A stretch of DNA of 5,517 nt, from assembly GCA_026985685.1 (NCBI GenBank), contig JALSQA010000020.1, positions 1 through 5,517 on the forward strand. Direction: 5' to 3'. Positions 4,565 through 5,517 of this stretch are shown piece by piece. The notes under the pieces are model-generated. The model ran no database searches and had not been told where the DNA came from. It worked only from the letters and a program-made list of their open reading frames with translations. Position 1 is the first letter of the stretch; each line of letters starts with the position of its first letter. The stretch comes from Campylobacterales bacterium. GTDB lineage: Bacteria > Campylobacterota > Campylobacteria > Campylobacterales > QNZT01. The translations under genes and the position numbers were made by a program.

Positions 4565-5517
4565 ATGGAAAAAAAATTACATCTAGTCTCTTTGGGCTGT
4601 ACTAAAAACTTAATCGACTCAGAAGTCATGCTTGGGAGATTAAGCAATTATAAAATCACATCACAGGCAGATGATGCAGATGTCATAATCGTCAATACCT
4701 GTGGATTTATAGATGCAGCAAAACAAGAGAGTATACAAACGATCCTTGATCTTCACCAAAGTAGAAAAGATGACTCTTTACTTGTGATGAGTGGCTGTTT
4801 GAGTGAACGATATAAAGAGCAATTGACAAAAGAGCTTAAAGAAGTTGATATTTTTACAGGTGTTGGTGATTATGATAAGATAGATGAACTAATAGCAAGA
4901 CGAGAAAATCGATTTTCTCCAAGAACGTACCTCATAAAAGATCAAGATCGTGTAATTACAGGCTCAAATTATCATGCCTACATCAAGTTAAGTGAAGGAT
5001 GCAACCAACAATGCTCATTTTGTGCAATTCCACACTTTAAAGGAAAACTACAATCAAGACCCTTATCTGATATAAAATCAGAAGTTCAAAAACTTGTTGG
5101 ACAAGGATTTTATGATTTTAGTTTTATCTCACAAGATAGTAGTTCATATTTACGTGATTTTGATCAAAAAGATGGACTTATACAACTTATAGATGAGATA
5201 GAATCTGTCAAAGGCGTTAAAAGTGCTAGAATTTTATATCTTTATCCTTCAACTTTAAGTGATGATGTACTATACAAAATCATAGACTCTCCTATCTTTC
5301 ACAACTATTTTGATATGCCCATACAACACATCAGTGAAAATATGCTCAAAATCATGAAAAGAGGTAGTGGACAAAAAATCATAAAACATCAATTAGAGAT
5401 CATGAGAAATGCACCAGATGCTTTTGTACGTACTTCCATCATAGCTGGACATCCTGGAGAAAAAGATGAAGATTTTAAAGAACTTTGTGATTTTCTAAAA
5501 GATTTTGATTTTGATAG
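4565..5517 (+). CDS. rimO: Ribosomal protein S12 methylthiotransferase RimO (partial, 3' end outside window)
   Basis: RimO is a radical SAM enzyme that adds a methylthio group to the conserved Asp of ribosomal protein S12 (Asp88/89) using two 4Fe-4S clusters. The window holds 317 complete codons of an enzyme usually about 440 residues long, so the C-terminal TRAM domain is missing only because the window ends. The N-terminal methylthiotransferase (UPF0004) domain has S-L-G-C-T-K-N-L-I-D-S-E with Cys12, N-T-C-G-F-I-D-A-A with Cys46, and S-G-C-L with Cys78. The radical SAM cluster motif C-N-Q-Q-C-S-F-C has Cys146, Cys150 and Cys153, followed by A-I-P-H-F-K-G-K-L-Q-S-R. P-I-Q-H-I-S-E-N-M-L-K-I-M-K-R-G (252-267) is the RimO version of the family block. 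The spacing and the S-L-G-C-x-K-N-x-x-D-S-E start favour RimO over MiaB. No strong ribosome-binding site precedes the ATG (a GGG lies 7 nt upstream), consistent with coupling to panC. Confidence 0.95.
   Translation, partial: MEKKLHLVSLGCTKNLIDSEVMLGRLSNYKITSQADDADVIIVNTCGFIDAAKQESIQTILDLHQSRKDDSLLVMSGCLSERYKEQLTKELKEVDIFTGVGDYDKIDELIARRENRFSPRTYLIKDQDRVITGSNYHAYIKLSEGCNQQCSFCAIPHFKGKLQSRPLSDIKSEVQKLVGQGFYDFSFISQDSSSYLRDFDQKDGLIQLIDEIESVKGVKSARILYLYPSTLSDDVLYKIIDSPIFHNYFDMPIQHISENMLKIMKRGSGQKIIKHQLEIMRNAPDAFVRTSIIAGHPGEKDEDFKELCDFLKDFDFD

Overview
The window is AT-rich DNA with compact gene packing. The proteins look like those of Campylobacterota (Sulfurimonas/Sulfurovum/Arcobacter-like relatives); this placement rests on remembered protein style and gene content, not on a search. 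All complete genes end in TAA and the partial first gene ends in TAG. Most intergenic gaps are under 100 bp, and no gene-free stretch exceeds about 100 bases.

Layout, left to right. (1) The 3' end of a plus-strand gene, probably dnaX (DNA polymerase III tau/gamma), stops at 224. (2) It converges with zero spacing on a minus-strand lipoprotein gene (225-1211), whose probable intrinsic terminator lies inside the dnaX tail (168-199). (3) A second, related minus-strand lipoprotein gene lies upstream of it (1300-2481). (4) Further upstream on the same strand is prfB, peptide chain release factor 2 (2581-3675, TTG start). (5) A 65-bp divergent promoter region separates prfB from plus-strand panC (3741-4562). 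(6) panC is followed after 2 nt by rimO, which runs off the right edge.

The core genes are housekeeping: translation termination (prfB), pantothenate/CoA synthesis (panC) and ribosomal protein S12 methylthiolation (rimO). panC and rimO are evidently one transcription unit. The accessory part is the lipoprotein pair. Both proteins are predicted surface or periplasmic lipoproteins with two consecutive Lcl_C/DUF1566-type lobes, each lobe carrying one cysteine pair. They are raised from the membrane by different spacers: one has five perfect 15-bp tandem repeats encoding a Gln-Gly-Asn-Pro-Asn stalk, the other a cadherin/Ig-like beta domain. Each gene has its own promoter-like sequence with an inverted repeat over or next to it, so they may be regulated separately. 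The most noteworthy items are this paralogous pair, the length-variable stalk repeat, the operator-like palindrome at 2499-2517, and a terminator embedded in the coding sequence of the convergent dnaX gene.
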